Below are positions 21,903 to 31,076 of a DNA stretch of 33,229 bases, piece by piece; the stretch's first letter is position 1, and each line of letters begins with the position of its first letter. The translations under genes were made by a program, and so were the position numbers. The notes below the pieces were generated by a model. It ran no database searches, had not been told where the DNA came from, and saw nothing but the letters and a program-made list of their open reading frames with translations. The DNA is from Deltaproteobacteria bacterium (GTDB lineage Bacteria > Desulfobacterota > Desulfomonilia > UBA1062): positions 1-33,229 of the forward strand of contig JAKPQL010000023.1 in NCBI GenBank assembly GCA_029547045.1. Direction: 5' to 3'.

Positions 21903-23858
21903 ATGAACCGGAAAAGCAGATCGCGCATCACGGGCAGGCTGTCGTGGAACCCCAGGGGCTATGCCTTCGTGGACGCTCGGGGCATCGACGGCGGGGTCTT
22001 CGTCCCCCCTGAGGGGCTGAACGGCGCGCTGCCCGGAGACCTCGTGGAGGTGAGCGTCTGGCAGGACCGGAAAGGCCTGCGGGGGAAGGTTCTGGCCATC
22101 GTGGAGCGGGCCAGGCTCACCATCACGGGCAGGTACATGAGGCAGCGGAAGTACGGCACCCTGGAGCCACTGATTCCTATGCCCTATCCCATCGTCATTC
22201 CTCTGGGTGCGGAGCGCGACGCCACAAGCGGCGCCATGGTGAGCGCCACCATCATCCCGCCAAGGTCGGCCCAGAAGGTGAGCGTGCTCACGGCCCGGGT
22301 GGATGCCTCCCTGGAGATCCCCGCAGGCGTGGGGGAGGACCTCAGATACATCACTGCAAAATATGGCCTGTCGTGGCGCTTCCCGGAACAGGTGGAGCGG
22401 GAGGCGGCCTCTGCGGCCCGCACGGACATGTCCTTCGAGCTCTCCCGCAGGAAGGACCTGCGGGACCGGGTCCTCTTCACCATCGACGGCATCAATGCCC
22501 GGGACTTCGACGATGCAGTGGGCATCGAGCGGGTCGATGACGGCACCTTCCTGCTCACCGTGGCCATCGCGGACGTGGCCCACGTGGTGAAACCCGGCAC
22601 GGATCTGGACCAGGAGGCCAGGGCGAGGTCTTTCAGCGTCTATTTCCCCGAGGCATGCATCCCCATGCTGCCGGAGGTGCTCAGCAACGGCGTCATGAGT
22701 CTGAAGCCCCGAGAAGACAGGCTCGCCATGGTTCTGGAGCTCGTCATGGGGCCCCGGGGCAGGCTCATCTCGTACCAGGTCTGCGAGGCCGTGATCCGCT
22801 CGCGCGCCAGGCTCACCTACGAGGAGGTGGGGCCGTTCCTCGAAGGCGCCCCGGGCGGAGGCTTTGACCAGGAAGTTGCCTGGCGTCTGAAGGAGCTCCA
22901 CCGCATCGCCCAGTACCTGAGAGAGCGCAGGAGGAAACAGGGCAGCCTGGACTTCGACATCGCCAAGGTGGAGATCGAGACCTCGGGCACCGGCGCGGTT
23001 GAATCCATCGGCAGGACCAGGCACGGCCCGGCCGAGCGGCTCGTGGAGGAGGCCATGCTCCTGGCCAACCGGACCGTGTGCGCGTACCTCCTGAGGCACG
23101 GCATGCCAGTGCTCTTCCGGGTTCACGAGCCGCCCCGGCAGCAGGACCTCCTGAAGCTCGTGGAGACGCTGGCTGAGATCGGGTTCTCCCAGACGCTCCT
23201 GTCCAGGCTGAAGAAGGCCGCCGCATCGGGGGGGCAGGTCCACGAGGCGCTCCAGTCGGTGGCGGACGCCTGTCGGGGCAGGTCCTACGAGAGCTTCGTG
23301 AACATGCACATCCTGAGGTCCCTGCAGCGGGCCCGGTACTCAGCCCAGGACCTCGGCCACTTCGGCCTGGCCTTCGCGGGCTACCTCCACTTCACCTCGC
23401 CCATCCGGCGGTACCCGGACCTGGTGGTGCACCGGCTCGTCAAGCAGGTGCTCGCATCGGGCGGGTGCTCCGGAAAGGAAAAGGACCTGCAGCACAGGTA
23501 CCTGAAGAAGCTTGCCTTGGAGGTCTCGGACCGGGAGGAGTTCACGGACAGCGCCATGATGGAGGCCCTCAAGCTCAAGACAGCGGCCTACATGGCAGCG
23601 CACCTGGGCGACGAGTTCGACGCGGTGATCACGAGCATACAGCCCTACGGCATGTTCGTGGAGGTGCTTGACCCTCCTGTGGACGGGCTCGTGCGGAGCG
23701 ATGCGGTCATGGGGAGGCAAGGCAGCGGGAGACGGTCCCGATCGGTGAGGCAGGGCCTCGGTCAGGTCATCCGGGTGAAGCTCGTCAGGGCGGACAGGGC
23801 GAACGGGCAGCTCGACTTCGAGCGGATCGAACCAGGACGGAGGGCAGGGAGGCCGTAG
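21903..23858 (+). CDS. rnr: Ribonuclease R family 3'-5' exoribonuclease
   Basis: Processive exoribonuclease for structured RNA. The ATG at 21903 (MNRKSRSRITGRL) has AGGG about 9 nt upstream and gives 651 aa; the frame is open to 21813 but those codons precede the conserved region. Two cold-shock-like domains come first (GRLSWNPRGYAFV...), then the RNB domain with D195, D201, D203 and D204 matching the four catalytic Asp of RNase R. The family motif HFTSPIRRYPDL and a C-terminal S1 domain from about residue 560 follow. It is shorter than enterobacterial RNase R (~800 aa): the N-terminal helix-turn-helix and the Lys-rich tail are missing. The stop abuts the livF stop of the opposite strand with no base between. 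Confidence 0.95.
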   Translation: MNRKSRSRITGRLSWNPRGYAFVDARGIDGGVFVPPEGLNGALPGDLVEVSVWQDRKGLRGKVLAIVERARLTITGRYMRQRKYGTLEPLIPMPYPIVIPLGAERDATSGAMVSATIIPPRSAQKVSVLTARVDASLEIPAGVGEDLRYITAKYGLSWRFPEQVEREAASAARTDMSFELSRRKDLRDRVLFTIDGINARDFDDAVGIERVDDGTFLLTVAIADVAHVVKPGTDLDQEARARSFSVYFPEACIPMLPEVLSNGVMSLKPREDRLAMVLELVMGPRGRLISYQVCEAVIRSRARLTYEEVGPFLEGAPGGGFDQEVAWRLKELHRIAQYLRERRRKQGSLDFDIAKVEIETSGTGAVESIGRTRHGPAERLVEEAMLLANRTVCAYLLRHGMPVLFRVHEPPRQQDLLKLVETLAEIGFSQTLLSRLKKAAASGGQVHEALQSVADACRGRSYESFVNMHILRSLQRARYSAQDLGHFGLAFAGYLHFTSPIRRYPDLVVHRLVKQVLASGGCSGKEKDLQHRYLKKLALEVSDREEFTDSAMMEALKLKTAAYMAAHLGDEFDAVITSIQPYGMFVEVLDPPVDGLVRSDAVMGRQGSGRRSRSVRQGLGQVIRVKLVRADRANGQLDFERIEPGRRAGRP

Positions 23859-24599
23859 TCAGCTTGGCCGCTTCTTCAGGGCAGCTCCCCCCAGGTAGGC
23901 CTCCTGGATCTTCTCGTCGGACTTGAGCTCGGCCGCCGGGCCCTCGGCGGCGATGCGGCCGTTTTCCAGCACATACCCCCGGCCGGCCACCCCCAGAGCC
24001 CTGTGGGCGTTCTGCTCCACCAGCAGGATGGACACCCCCTGCTTGTTGATCTCCCGGATGATGTCGAAGATCTGCTTGACCAGGATGGGCGCAAGCCCCA
24101 GGGACGGCTCGTCCAGGAGCAGGACCCGGGGGCTGCTCATGAGGGCTCGGCCGATGGCGAGCATCTGCTGCTCACCTCCCGAGAGCGTGCCTGCGAGCTG
24201 GCGGCCCCGCTCCTTCAGGATGGGGAACAGGGCATGGACCCGCTCCCTTGCTGCAGCGATCTCCCCGGTGTGCTTCCTGCGGGTGAAGGCGCCCAGCATG
24301 AGGTTCTCTTCCACGGTGTGGGTGGGAAAGACGCGGCGGCCTTCCGGGGAGAGGGAGATGCCCCTGAGGACGATCTCGTAGGCCTTCATGTTGTTCAGCC
24401 GCTCCCCGGCATAGGTGACGGTTCCCTGCGCGATGCCCACGAGCCCGCAGACCGCCTGGAGCAGGGTGGACTTGCCCGCGCCGTTGGCCCCGAGCACCGT
24501 GACGATCTCGCCCTCGTCCAGGCTCAGGCTGATCCCCTTGAGGACCTCCCGGGCCCCGTAGGCGATGACGAGGTTCTCCATGCTGAGCAGAGGTGCCAT
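23859..24599 (-). CDS. livF: Branched-chain amino acid ABC transporter ATP-binding protein LivF
   Basis: One of two ATPases of a hydrophobic-amino-acid-type ABC importer. It is 246 aa from the ATG at 24599, which has GGGAGG upstream inside the end of livG; the frame upstream of this ATG is a shadow. Walker A GANGAGKS is at residues 37-44, the signature LSGGEQQM near 135-142, and Walker B LLLDEPSLGLAP, typical of LivF, follows. It starts 1 nt after the livG stop. It is the last gene of the operon and ends directly against rnr, with no room for an intergenic terminator. Confidence 0.96.
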   Translation of the reverse strand: MAPLLSMENLVIAYGAREVLKGISLSLDEGEIVTVLGANGAGKSTLLQAVCGLVGIAQGTVTYAGERLNNMKAYEIVLRGISLSPEGRRVFPTHTVEENLMLGAFTRRKHTGEIAAARERVHALFPILKERGRQLAGTLSGGEQQMLAIGRALMSSPRVLLLDEPSLGLAPILVKQIFDIIREINKQGVSILLVEQNAHRALGVAGRGYVLENGRIAAEGPAAELKSDEKIQEAYLGGAALKKRPS

Positions 24600-24600
24600 C

Positions 24601-25390
<790 letters not shown>

Positions 25391-25404
<14 letters not shown>

Positions 25405-26395
25405 TGCCGGTGTCCTCCAGGAGGGAGCGGAAGGCCACGCCGCCGCGCTTCCTCGGCCAGAAGCCGCCGGGCCTCACCATCATCATGACGATCATGACCG
25501 AGCCGAACACGAGCATGCGGTACATGGCGAAGGGACGGAATATCTCGGGGAACAGGCTGATGAAGGCCGCGCCGATGAGCACTCCCGGGATGCTCCCCAT
25601 GCCGCCGATGAGCACGATGCAGAACATGAGGCACGACTCCCAGAATGTGAAGCTCTCGGGCGAGACGCACATGAGCTTGCTCGCGTAGATGTTGCCCGCC
25701 ACACCGGCCAAACCTGCGCCCAGGACGAAGGCAAGCAGCTTGTAGTGCCGCACGTTGATGCCGGTGGCGCCCGCCGCGACGGTATCCTCCCGGATGCAGT
25801 TCCATGCCCTGCCGATTCTCGAGTGCTGGAGGCTGATGAGCCCCAGGATGGACAGGCCCACCACTGCCCAGACGAGGAAGTAGTACTCGATGGACGAGTC
25901 GATGACGAGGTTCGGCGACAGCTTGGGGAAGTCCACGCCGAACACGCCGTTGGGCCCGCCCGTGAGGTCGAACGGGTTGTTGATGAGCGCGAGGCGCACG
26001 ATCTCGCCCATGCCGATGGTCACGATGCAGAGGTAGTCGCCCTTGAGGTGGATGATGGGCGAGCACACGAGGTAGGCGAACAGGCCCGCTGCCAGGGCGC
26101 TCACCGGCAGTAGTGCCAGGATGGGGATCTGGTAGCGGGTGTTCAGGATGGCGGTGACGTAGGCCCCGATGGCATAGAAGCCGGCATGGCCCAGGTCGAA
26201 GAGCCCCACCTCGCCGAGCACGATGTTGAGGCTCAGGCCGAGCAGGGCATAGATCCCGAAGAAGAAGGCGATGTCGATGAAGTAGTCGGTCGCGAAGAAC
26301 GGGTAGATCACCACGAGCGCGGAGAAGAGCACGGGCACGTACCACGGCGTTGTGGTGAAGAGCTTCGAGAGACCGGCGCTTTTTCCGTTGCCCAT
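25391..26395 (-). CDS. livM: Branched-chain amino acid ABC transporter permease LivM
   Basis: Inner-membrane permease of 334 aa with eight or more hydrophobic segments. LSLNIVLGEVGLFDLGHAGFYAIGAY is characteristic of LivM, and the cytoplasmic coupling loop RAWNCIREDTVAAGATGINV meets the ATPase. It starts 4 nt after the livH stop, with AGGTG as ribosome-binding site, and overlaps livG. It forms the membrane channel with LivH. Confidence 0.96.
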
Positions 26396-26399
26396 GAGC

Positions 26400-27311
26400 C
26401 TACACCTTTTCCGCGGTCTTCTCGCCGAACAGGCCAGTGGGCCTGAAGATAAGCACGAGGATAAGGATGAGGAACACGAACACGTCCTTCCATGCCGCCG
26501 AGATGTAGGCGGCGCCCAGCATCTCCAGGACCCCGAGGATGAGCCCGCCGAACATGGCGCCGGGCAGGTTGCCGATGCCGCCCAGGATGGTGGCCGTAAA
26601 GGCCTTGAGCCCGTAGTTCCATCCCATGGTGAAGCTGATCTGGCGGTAGTACATGCCCACCATGACCCCGGCCATGGCGCCCAGCGCCGGGCCCAGGGTG
26701 AAGATGAAGAGGATCACCCGGTTGAAGTTGATTCCCATGAGCGCCGCCGTGTTCCGGTCGTGGGCCGTTGCGCGCACGGCCGACCCGAAGGCGGTTTTCT
26801 GGACGATGGTATACAGGGCCGCCATGAGGATGAAGGAAAGGGCCAGGATGATGACCTGGAGCAGCGTAATGCTGATCTGGCCGAACTGGAAGCGCATGGC
26901 CGGGATGAGTTCGGCCGGGTAGGCCTGGTAGCGCGGCCCCCAGATGACCATGATGGTGTTCTGCAGGAAGATGGATGCGCCGAGCGCAGAGACCACTGCC
27001 GGGAGCCTACCGGCCCGGTACACGGGCCGGTAGGCGCTCCGCTCCACCAGGATGCCCACGAGCGCGATGCCCAGGGCGGAAACTACCAGGGCCACCATCA
27101 TGCCGGTCCAGGGGCCGAACTGCGCCGTGGCAGCCGCGATCCCGAAGACCAGCATGGTGTAGCCGATGTACGAACCCATGGTGAAGAAGTCGCCATGGGC
27201 GAAGTTGATGAGTTTGAGCACGCCGTAGACCATGGAGTATCCCAGCGCGATGAGCGCATAGAACGACCCTATGGTCAGGCCGTTGATGAGCTGCTCGAGC
27301 AGGAGTTGCAT
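26400..27311 (-). CDS. livH: Branched-chain amino acid ABC transporter permease LivH
   Basis: Inner-membrane permease of 303 aa. The N-terminus LLEQLINGLTIGSFYALIALGYSMVYGVLKLINFAHGD is the standard LivH opening, and the coupling loop FGSAVRATAHDRNTAALMGINF is intact. It follows livK by 24 nt, without the large hairpin often found after a binding-protein gene, and its ribosome-binding site is weak. Both features could lower its expression relative to livK. Confidence 0.96.
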   Translation of the reverse strand: MQLLLEQLINGLTIGSFYALIALGYSMVYGVLKLINFAHGDFFTMGSYIGYTMLVFGIAAATAQFGPWTGMMVALVVSALGIALVGILVERSAYRPVYRAGRLPAVVSALGASIFLQNTIMVIWGPRYQAYPAELIPAMRFQFGQISITLLQVIILALSFILMAALYTIVQKTAFGSAVRATAHDRNTAALMGINFNRVILFIFTLGPALGAMAGVMVGMYYRQISFTMGWNYGLKAFTATILGGIGNLPGAMFGGLILGVLEMLGAAYISAAWKDVFVFLILILVLIFRPTGLFGEKTAEKV

Positions 27312-27335
27312 GATTTCTTGGGTGCAGCCCTTCTC

Positions 27336-28490
27336 TTACTTCGAGATCACGATCTTGCCCGCGTCGTTCACCACGTAGAGGTAGAACGGCACACCCTCGC
27401 GGTCACCCTGGGCCGTGAAGCCGATGGGGCCCGTGATGCCGGGAACGCCGTTGACCTTGTCGCGCAGGAAGGAAGCCAGCTTGTCCGAATCAGTGGACCT
27501 GGTCTTGTCGACGGCGTATGCGATGATGTTCACCGCATCGGCAGCGTAGATGGGCCAAGGGCTCGAGGGGATGTCTCCGAACCTGGCCTTGTATGCGGCC
27601 AGGAATTCCTTGGCCTCCTTGTAGGGCAGGTCGCCGGGCAGGGGTTCGTTGGTCATGTAGCAGCCCTTGGCCACCTTGATGCCCGCGATCTTCACGAACT
27701 CGTCGTTGATGGCCGCGTTGCCTCCCACGAACGGGCACTTGATCCCGATGTCCCGGGCCTGGGTCACGAGGAGGGCCGCCTCGGCGTAGTAGCCGGTGTA
27801 GTACCAGACGTCGGGCCTGCTCTCGCGCAGGTTGGTGAGCGGAACCTTGTAGTCCTTTTCGCCCGGGGTGATGGCGTCGAAGTACACGAGCTCGACCTTC
27901 TTGGCCTTCACCAAGGCGTCCAGGGCCTTCCTGGTGTCCTCTGCGAGGCCTTTGCCGAAGGCGGTATTGTCATGCATGATGGCGATGCGCTTTGCCTTGA
28001 ATTTCTTGGGCACTGCATTCGCAAAGAACTTGCCCTGGGAGTCGTCCCGGCCGCAGGTGCGGAAGAAGTACTTGAAGTCGCGCTCGGTGAGGCGGACCGC
28101 GGTGACCCCGTAGCCGATGTTCACCTTCTTGAACTTTTCGTAGATGTTGGAAGCCGGCTCGCACACGGAAGAGCCGTAGGTGGAAACGCTCGCCACCACA
28201 TCCTTCTGGCCCACGAGCTTCTGGGCGGCAAGCGCGCCTGTCTTGGGTTCGCCCGCGTCGTCCTCCACCTTGATGACGACCTTGCGGCCGCCTAAAATGC
28301 CGCCCTTCTTGTTGATGAGGTCCGCCGCGATCTCGCAGGACTGCTTGGCCATCTGGCCCTCGTAGGCCCAGGCGCCGGTTATGGGACCCTGCAGGCCGAT
28401 GACCACGGGCTCCTTGTCCGCAGCCATCAGGGCAGGAGCGGCCATGAACAGCAATACGCTTGCCATGAGAACATACTTCATGTACTTCAT
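27336..28490 (-). CDS. livK: Periplasmic branched-chain amino acid-type binding protein LivK
   Basis: A 384-aa type-I periplasmic binding protein that captures the solute for LivHMGF. The signal peptide is MKYMKYVLMASVLLFMAAPA with cleavage near LMAA (residue 23). The mature part begins with the family's VVIGLQGPITGAWAYEGQ and has SVSTYGSSVCEPASNIYEK and AIMHDNTAFGKG. GGGGGAG lies 5 nt before the ATG. It is the first gene of the operon, behind a strong promoter. The true ligand may be another hydrophobic or aromatic compound, since the family has broad specificity in anaerobes. Confidence 0.95.
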   Translation of the reverse strand: MKYMKYVLMASVLLFMAAPALMAADKEPVVIGLQGPITGAWAYEGQMAKQSCEIAADLINKKGGILGGRKVVIKVEDDAGEPKTGALAAQKLVGQKDVVASVSTYGSSVCEPASNIYEKFKKVNIGYGVTAVRLTERDFKYFFRTCGRDDSQGKFFANAVPKKFKAKRIAIMHDNTAFGKGLAEDTRKALDALVKAKKVELVYFDAITPGEKDYKVPLTNLRESRPDVWYYTGYYAEAALLVTQARDIGIKCPFVGGNAAINDEFVKIAGIKVAKGCYMTNEPLPGDLPYKEAKEFLAAYKARFGDIPSSPWPIYAADAVNIIAYAVDKTRSTDSDKLASFLRDKVNGVPGITGPIGFTAQGDREGVPFYLYVVNDAGKIVISK

Positions 28491-28518
28491 CTCTACTCCC
28501 CCTCATGTAAAGGATTTT

Positions 28519-28531
28519 GGAAACCGTTTCC
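28519..28531 (-). promoter_or_regulatory. Palindrome in the liv leader
   Basis: GGAAACCGTTTCC is a perfect 6-bp inverted repeat around one central base, 28 nt before the livK start. Its GGAAAC/GTTTCC arms recall LacI-type operators, although those usually have an even CG centre. A binding protein is not identified. Confidence 0.4.
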
Positions 28532-28586
28532 GACACGTCACGCCCGAAGCTTCTACGGCCATTCGGGCGGGATGTCTCCAGTCTGT

Positions 28587-28625
28587 AAAAAAAAGCCTCC
28601 CTGTGAGGAATCACCTGATACGGTG
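28587..28625 (-). promoter_or_regulatory. Possible attenuator in the liv leader
   Basis: On the minus strand, CACC/GGTG (28612-28625) and CCTC/GAGG (28596-28608) can form two small hairpins. The second is followed by eight T (28587-28594). A competing GTGA/TCAC pairing (28603-28614) excludes both. Stems are only 4 bp, so this is tentative. Confidence 0.3.
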
Positions 28626-28635
28626 TGGGAAAAAC

Positions 28636-28665
28636 AGTATATGAGGGCGGGAAGGATGGTGTCAA
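28636..28665 (-). promoter_or_regulatory. Promoter of the livKHMGF operon
   Basis: Minus-strand TTGACA (28660-28665), an 18-nt spacer and TATACT (28636-28641) form a near-consensus sigma70 promoter. The leader to livK would be about 139 nt. The 28491-28792 gap otherwise holds only the leader elements listed here. Confidence 0.72.
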
Positions 28666-28792
28666 TGGCAAACTCCGGGCATATCATGACAAGGAGAGCC
28701 GTTCCCTGGATAGAATCATGAAAATGCTCCTCTCAAACCGATACACAGAATCACCATGATCATGTATGAAGATCGTGCTGGAGTATGGTTTC

Positions 28793-28987
28793 ATGACTGG
28801 TAAAAAGGCTCGGCATGGAGAAATCAGCTGCTTCAAGTGCAGGTATTTCTATATCACCTACGATAGTCATTTCCCGTATGGCTGCAGGGCGGTGGGGTTC
28901 AAGTCACACAGGATGCCCTCCAGGGAGATGTACGCGAACTCGGGGATGGAGTGCCAGTTGTTCCAGAAAAAAGACGAGAAACAATAA
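28793..28987 (+). CDS. Small Cys-rich conserved protein
   Basis: A 64-aa protein with C-F-K-C near the N-terminus (ISCFKCRYFYITYD) and two further Cys, in FPYGCRAVGFKS and SGMECQLFQ. The four Cys suggest a small zinc or iron-binding knuckle. I recall similar short proteins in Desulfobacterota and Betaproteobacteria, some labelled uracil-DNA glycosylase without basis in the sequence; no glycosylase motif is present. The ATG at 28793 has GGAG 9 nt upstream and is preferred to the ATG at 28766, which has none. It converges with the EamA gene, 29 bp away. Confidence 0.72.
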   Translation: MTGKKARHGEISCFKCRYFYITYDSHFPYGCRAVGFKSHRMPSREMYANSGMECQLFQKKDEKQ

Positions 28988-29016
28988 TCCAGTTTAATAC
29001 AAGCAGGGTTTCTTTC

Positions 29017-29955
29017 CTATGCAGTCCTCCCAGACCTGATGGCCTCGGGTGATCGCGCATCGTGCTCCCGCTCCCACTGGAGCAGGACAATGGCCGCGAT
29101 GACCGAGGCGCCCCCGGCGAGCTGGAGGGGGGAGAGCGTCTCGCCCAGGAATAAGAAAGCCATGAAGGCCGCGGCGATGGGCTCCAGGGTCGCCGTGATT
29201 ATGGTGCGGGTGGACCGGATATAGTTGACGCCCATGAGATACAGCCCGAAGGGGATGAGCGTGCCGAACACCACGATGTAAAAGATGGCTGCCCACTGCT
29301 CCAGCGTATAGGACAGGGCCGTGATCTGCATGGGCCTCTGTACGGCATTCAGGCTCAGGGCCGCAAAGAGGAGGGCGTAGGTCAGGGAGGTCCAGGGATT
29401 GTGGCGCTGCATGCCTTTCTCCCCGAGCAGGGTGGTGGAGGCGAAGGCCAGGGCCGATAGCAGGGCCCAGAGGATGCCCGGGCGGTTCATGCTGAGGAGT
29501 GCGAGGCTGTACCCGCCCACCACGAGGTAGCAGCCCGCGATGGACAGGACCAGCGCAGTGAGCTTCCGTGTGGTGACGCGCTCGTGCCAGAAGACCATGG
29601 AATACGCGGCCACGAGCACGGGTGCCAGGTACTGGACCAGGATGGCCGCAGCCACCTGGATCCTGCTGATGGCCTGGAAGTATGAGAGCTGCATGAGGGC
29701 CATGAACACGCTCCCGAACATAAGGAAAAACCCGATGTCTCGGGCCCTGATCCTGAGCAGGGAAGGGTTCCATACAGCAAGGAGAACCACCAGGATGAGG
29801 GAGGCGAGGCTCACCCGTGTCTGGACCAGCACAAAGGGAGACATGCCGGCGTTGAACAGGGCCTTGCCCGCGGTGCCGCACGAGGCCCACAGGAGGGCTG
29901 CTATGATGACGGAGGCATAGCCTTTCGCAGCTTGGGTCTTCACCGGCTCGCTCAC
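29017..29955 (-). CDS. EamA/DMT-family transporter
   Basis: A 312-aa inner-membrane protein with ten predicted helices in two EamA repeats; the second repeat ends with ATLEPIAAAFMAFLFLGETLSP, a family hallmark. Members export amino acids or other metabolites. The start is a GTG that overlaps the acyl-CoA dehydrogenase stop (GTGA), so it is translationally coupled as third gene of the XRE-dehydrogenase operon. Its substrate is unknown. The operon suggests a compound linked to acyl-CoA metabolism, but this is only context. Confidence 0.92.
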   Translation of the reverse strand: MSEPVKTQAAKGYASVIIAALLWASCGTAGKALFNAGMSPFVLVQTRVSLASLILVVLLAVWNPSLLRIRARDIGFFLMFGSVFMALMQLSYFQAISRIQVAAAILVQYLAPVLVAAYSMVFWHERVTTRKLTALVLSIAGCYLVVGGYSLALLSMNRPGILWALLSALAFASTTLLGEKGMQRHNPWTSLTYALLFAALSLNAVQRPMQITALSYTLEQWAAIFYIVVFGTLIPFGLYLMGVNYIRSTRTIITATLEPIAAAFMAFLFLGETLSPLQLAGGASVIAAIVLLQWEREHDARSPEAIRSGRTA

Positions 29956-31076
29956 AGCTGGGAGGCGATGACCATGCGCTGGACGTTGGCGGTCCCGTCG
30001 ATGGCCTGCATGAGGTGAGCGTTGTGGAAGATGCGTTCCATCTCCGTCCTTGTGCCCACGGTACGGGAGCCGAGCATGTCCATGCCGAAGGAGGCCGCGG
30101 CACTCAGTGTCTCGGCGGCATGGAACTTGGCCATGGACGCCCCCATGGTGAAGGGCCTGCCCTCATCGATGCGCATGAGCGCATCCTGGTAGAGGAGACG
30201 GGATGCGTGCACCCGGGTGGCCAGCTCGGCCAGAGTGAAGGACACGGCCTGGAAGTCCTTGAGCTGTCTGCCGAACTGGGAGCGCTTCCGGGAGTGTTCG
30301 ATGGCCAGGTCCAGTGCCCGGTGGGCCTCCCCCACGCAGCTCGCCGCCACCAGGGGTCTTCCCCGGTCCAGGGTCTCCATGAAGAGGAGGTAGCCGCTGC
30401 CCGGTTCGCCGAGCATGAACTCTTCCGGGATGCGCACGTTCTCGAAGCGCACGCTGCCCATGACCCCGCTCGAAAACCCGAGGGTATTGTACGGTTCGCT
30501 CACAGAAATGCCCGGGAGGCTGGCATTCACCACGAAGGCGTTCAGCGACACCCTTCCCCTGGCTGGCGGTATGGCGGCGAACACGATGAAGGTGCGTGCG
30601 ATGGCGTGGTTGATGACGATGCTCTTCGTGCCGGAGATGACGAATGACCCTCCCTGTCTCCTTGCTGTCGTGGAGATGGACGCGATGTCCGAGCCCGCGG
30701 ACTCCTCGGTGAGGCAGAACGCCGCCGGTGAGAGTTTTCCTGCCAGTGTCTTCAGGGTCTTCTCGTGCACGGCGTTCTGCATGCCGCTCATGACCATGAA
30801 GGCGCAGTGTGCCGTGGTCAGGGGGGCGTGCAGGGTGCCGGGGGCGCCATAGCTCAGGGTCTCGTAGACCATGCCCGTGCTCAGGGCGTCCAGGCCTCTG
30901 CCGCCGTATCCCTCTGGGATGAGCAGGGCATGGTACCCCTTGCGCGCAAAGGCACGGTAGAGCATGAGCGCGGCCTCGACCCTGTCCGCCGACGTATCGG
31001 GCAGGCCATGCATCACCCGGGCAAAGGCCCTGGCCTGTTCAATCATCCTGTGCCGCGAGGTGGCCAGCTCAGCCAT
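29952..31076 (-). CDS. Acyl-CoA dehydrogenase family protein (Asp at the catalytic-base site)
   Basis: A 374-aa FAD enzyme expected to oxidise an acyl-CoA at C2-C3. The middle domain has the FAD motif AFCLTEESAGSDIASI, and the C-terminal helices have HSRKRSQFGRQLKDFQAVSF. At the place of the medium-chain enzyme's catalytic Glu (YEGT) it reads IDGT with D360. The alternative Glu site of isovaleryl-CoA dehydrogenase is Gly (LDRGRPLVAA). The base would thus be Asp, or the enzyme is atypical. The ATG at 31076 (MAELATS) lies inside the end of the regulator gene (8-nt overlap); the long upstream frame is its shadow. The N-terminal domain is slightly short. Substrate is unknown. Confidence 0.92.
   Translation of the reverse strand: MAELATSRHRMIEQARAFARVMHGLPDTSADRVEAALMLYRAFARKGYHALLIPEGYGGRGLDALSTGMVYETLSYGAPGTLHAPLTTAHCAFMVMSGMQNAVHEKTLKTLAGKLSPAAFCLTEESAGSDIASISTTARRQGGSFVISGTKSIVINHAIARTFIVFAAIPPARGRVSLNAFVVNASLPGISVSEPYNTLGFSSGVMGSVRFENVRIPEEFMLGEPGSGYLLFMETLDRGRPLVAASCVGEAHRALDLAIEHSRKRSQFGRQLKDFQAVSFTLAELATRVHASRLLYQDALMRIDEGRPFTMGASMAKFHAAETLSAAASFGMDMLGSRTVGTRTEMERIFHNAHLMQAIDGTANVQRMVIASQL

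Noticed and set aside
21525-23309. 594-codon minus-strand frame opposite rnr
   Set aside because: It is His/Gly/Pro-rich without any domain, and the plus strand carries all RNase R motifs.
26352-28295. 647-codon plus-strand frame opposite livH/livK
   Set aside because: It has a shadow composition (His, Asp, Glu, Gly-rich) and lies over well-supported transporter genes.
28766-28792. Earlier ATG for the small Cys-rich protein
   Set aside because: No ribosome-binding site precedes it, while GGAG is well placed for the ATG at 28793.
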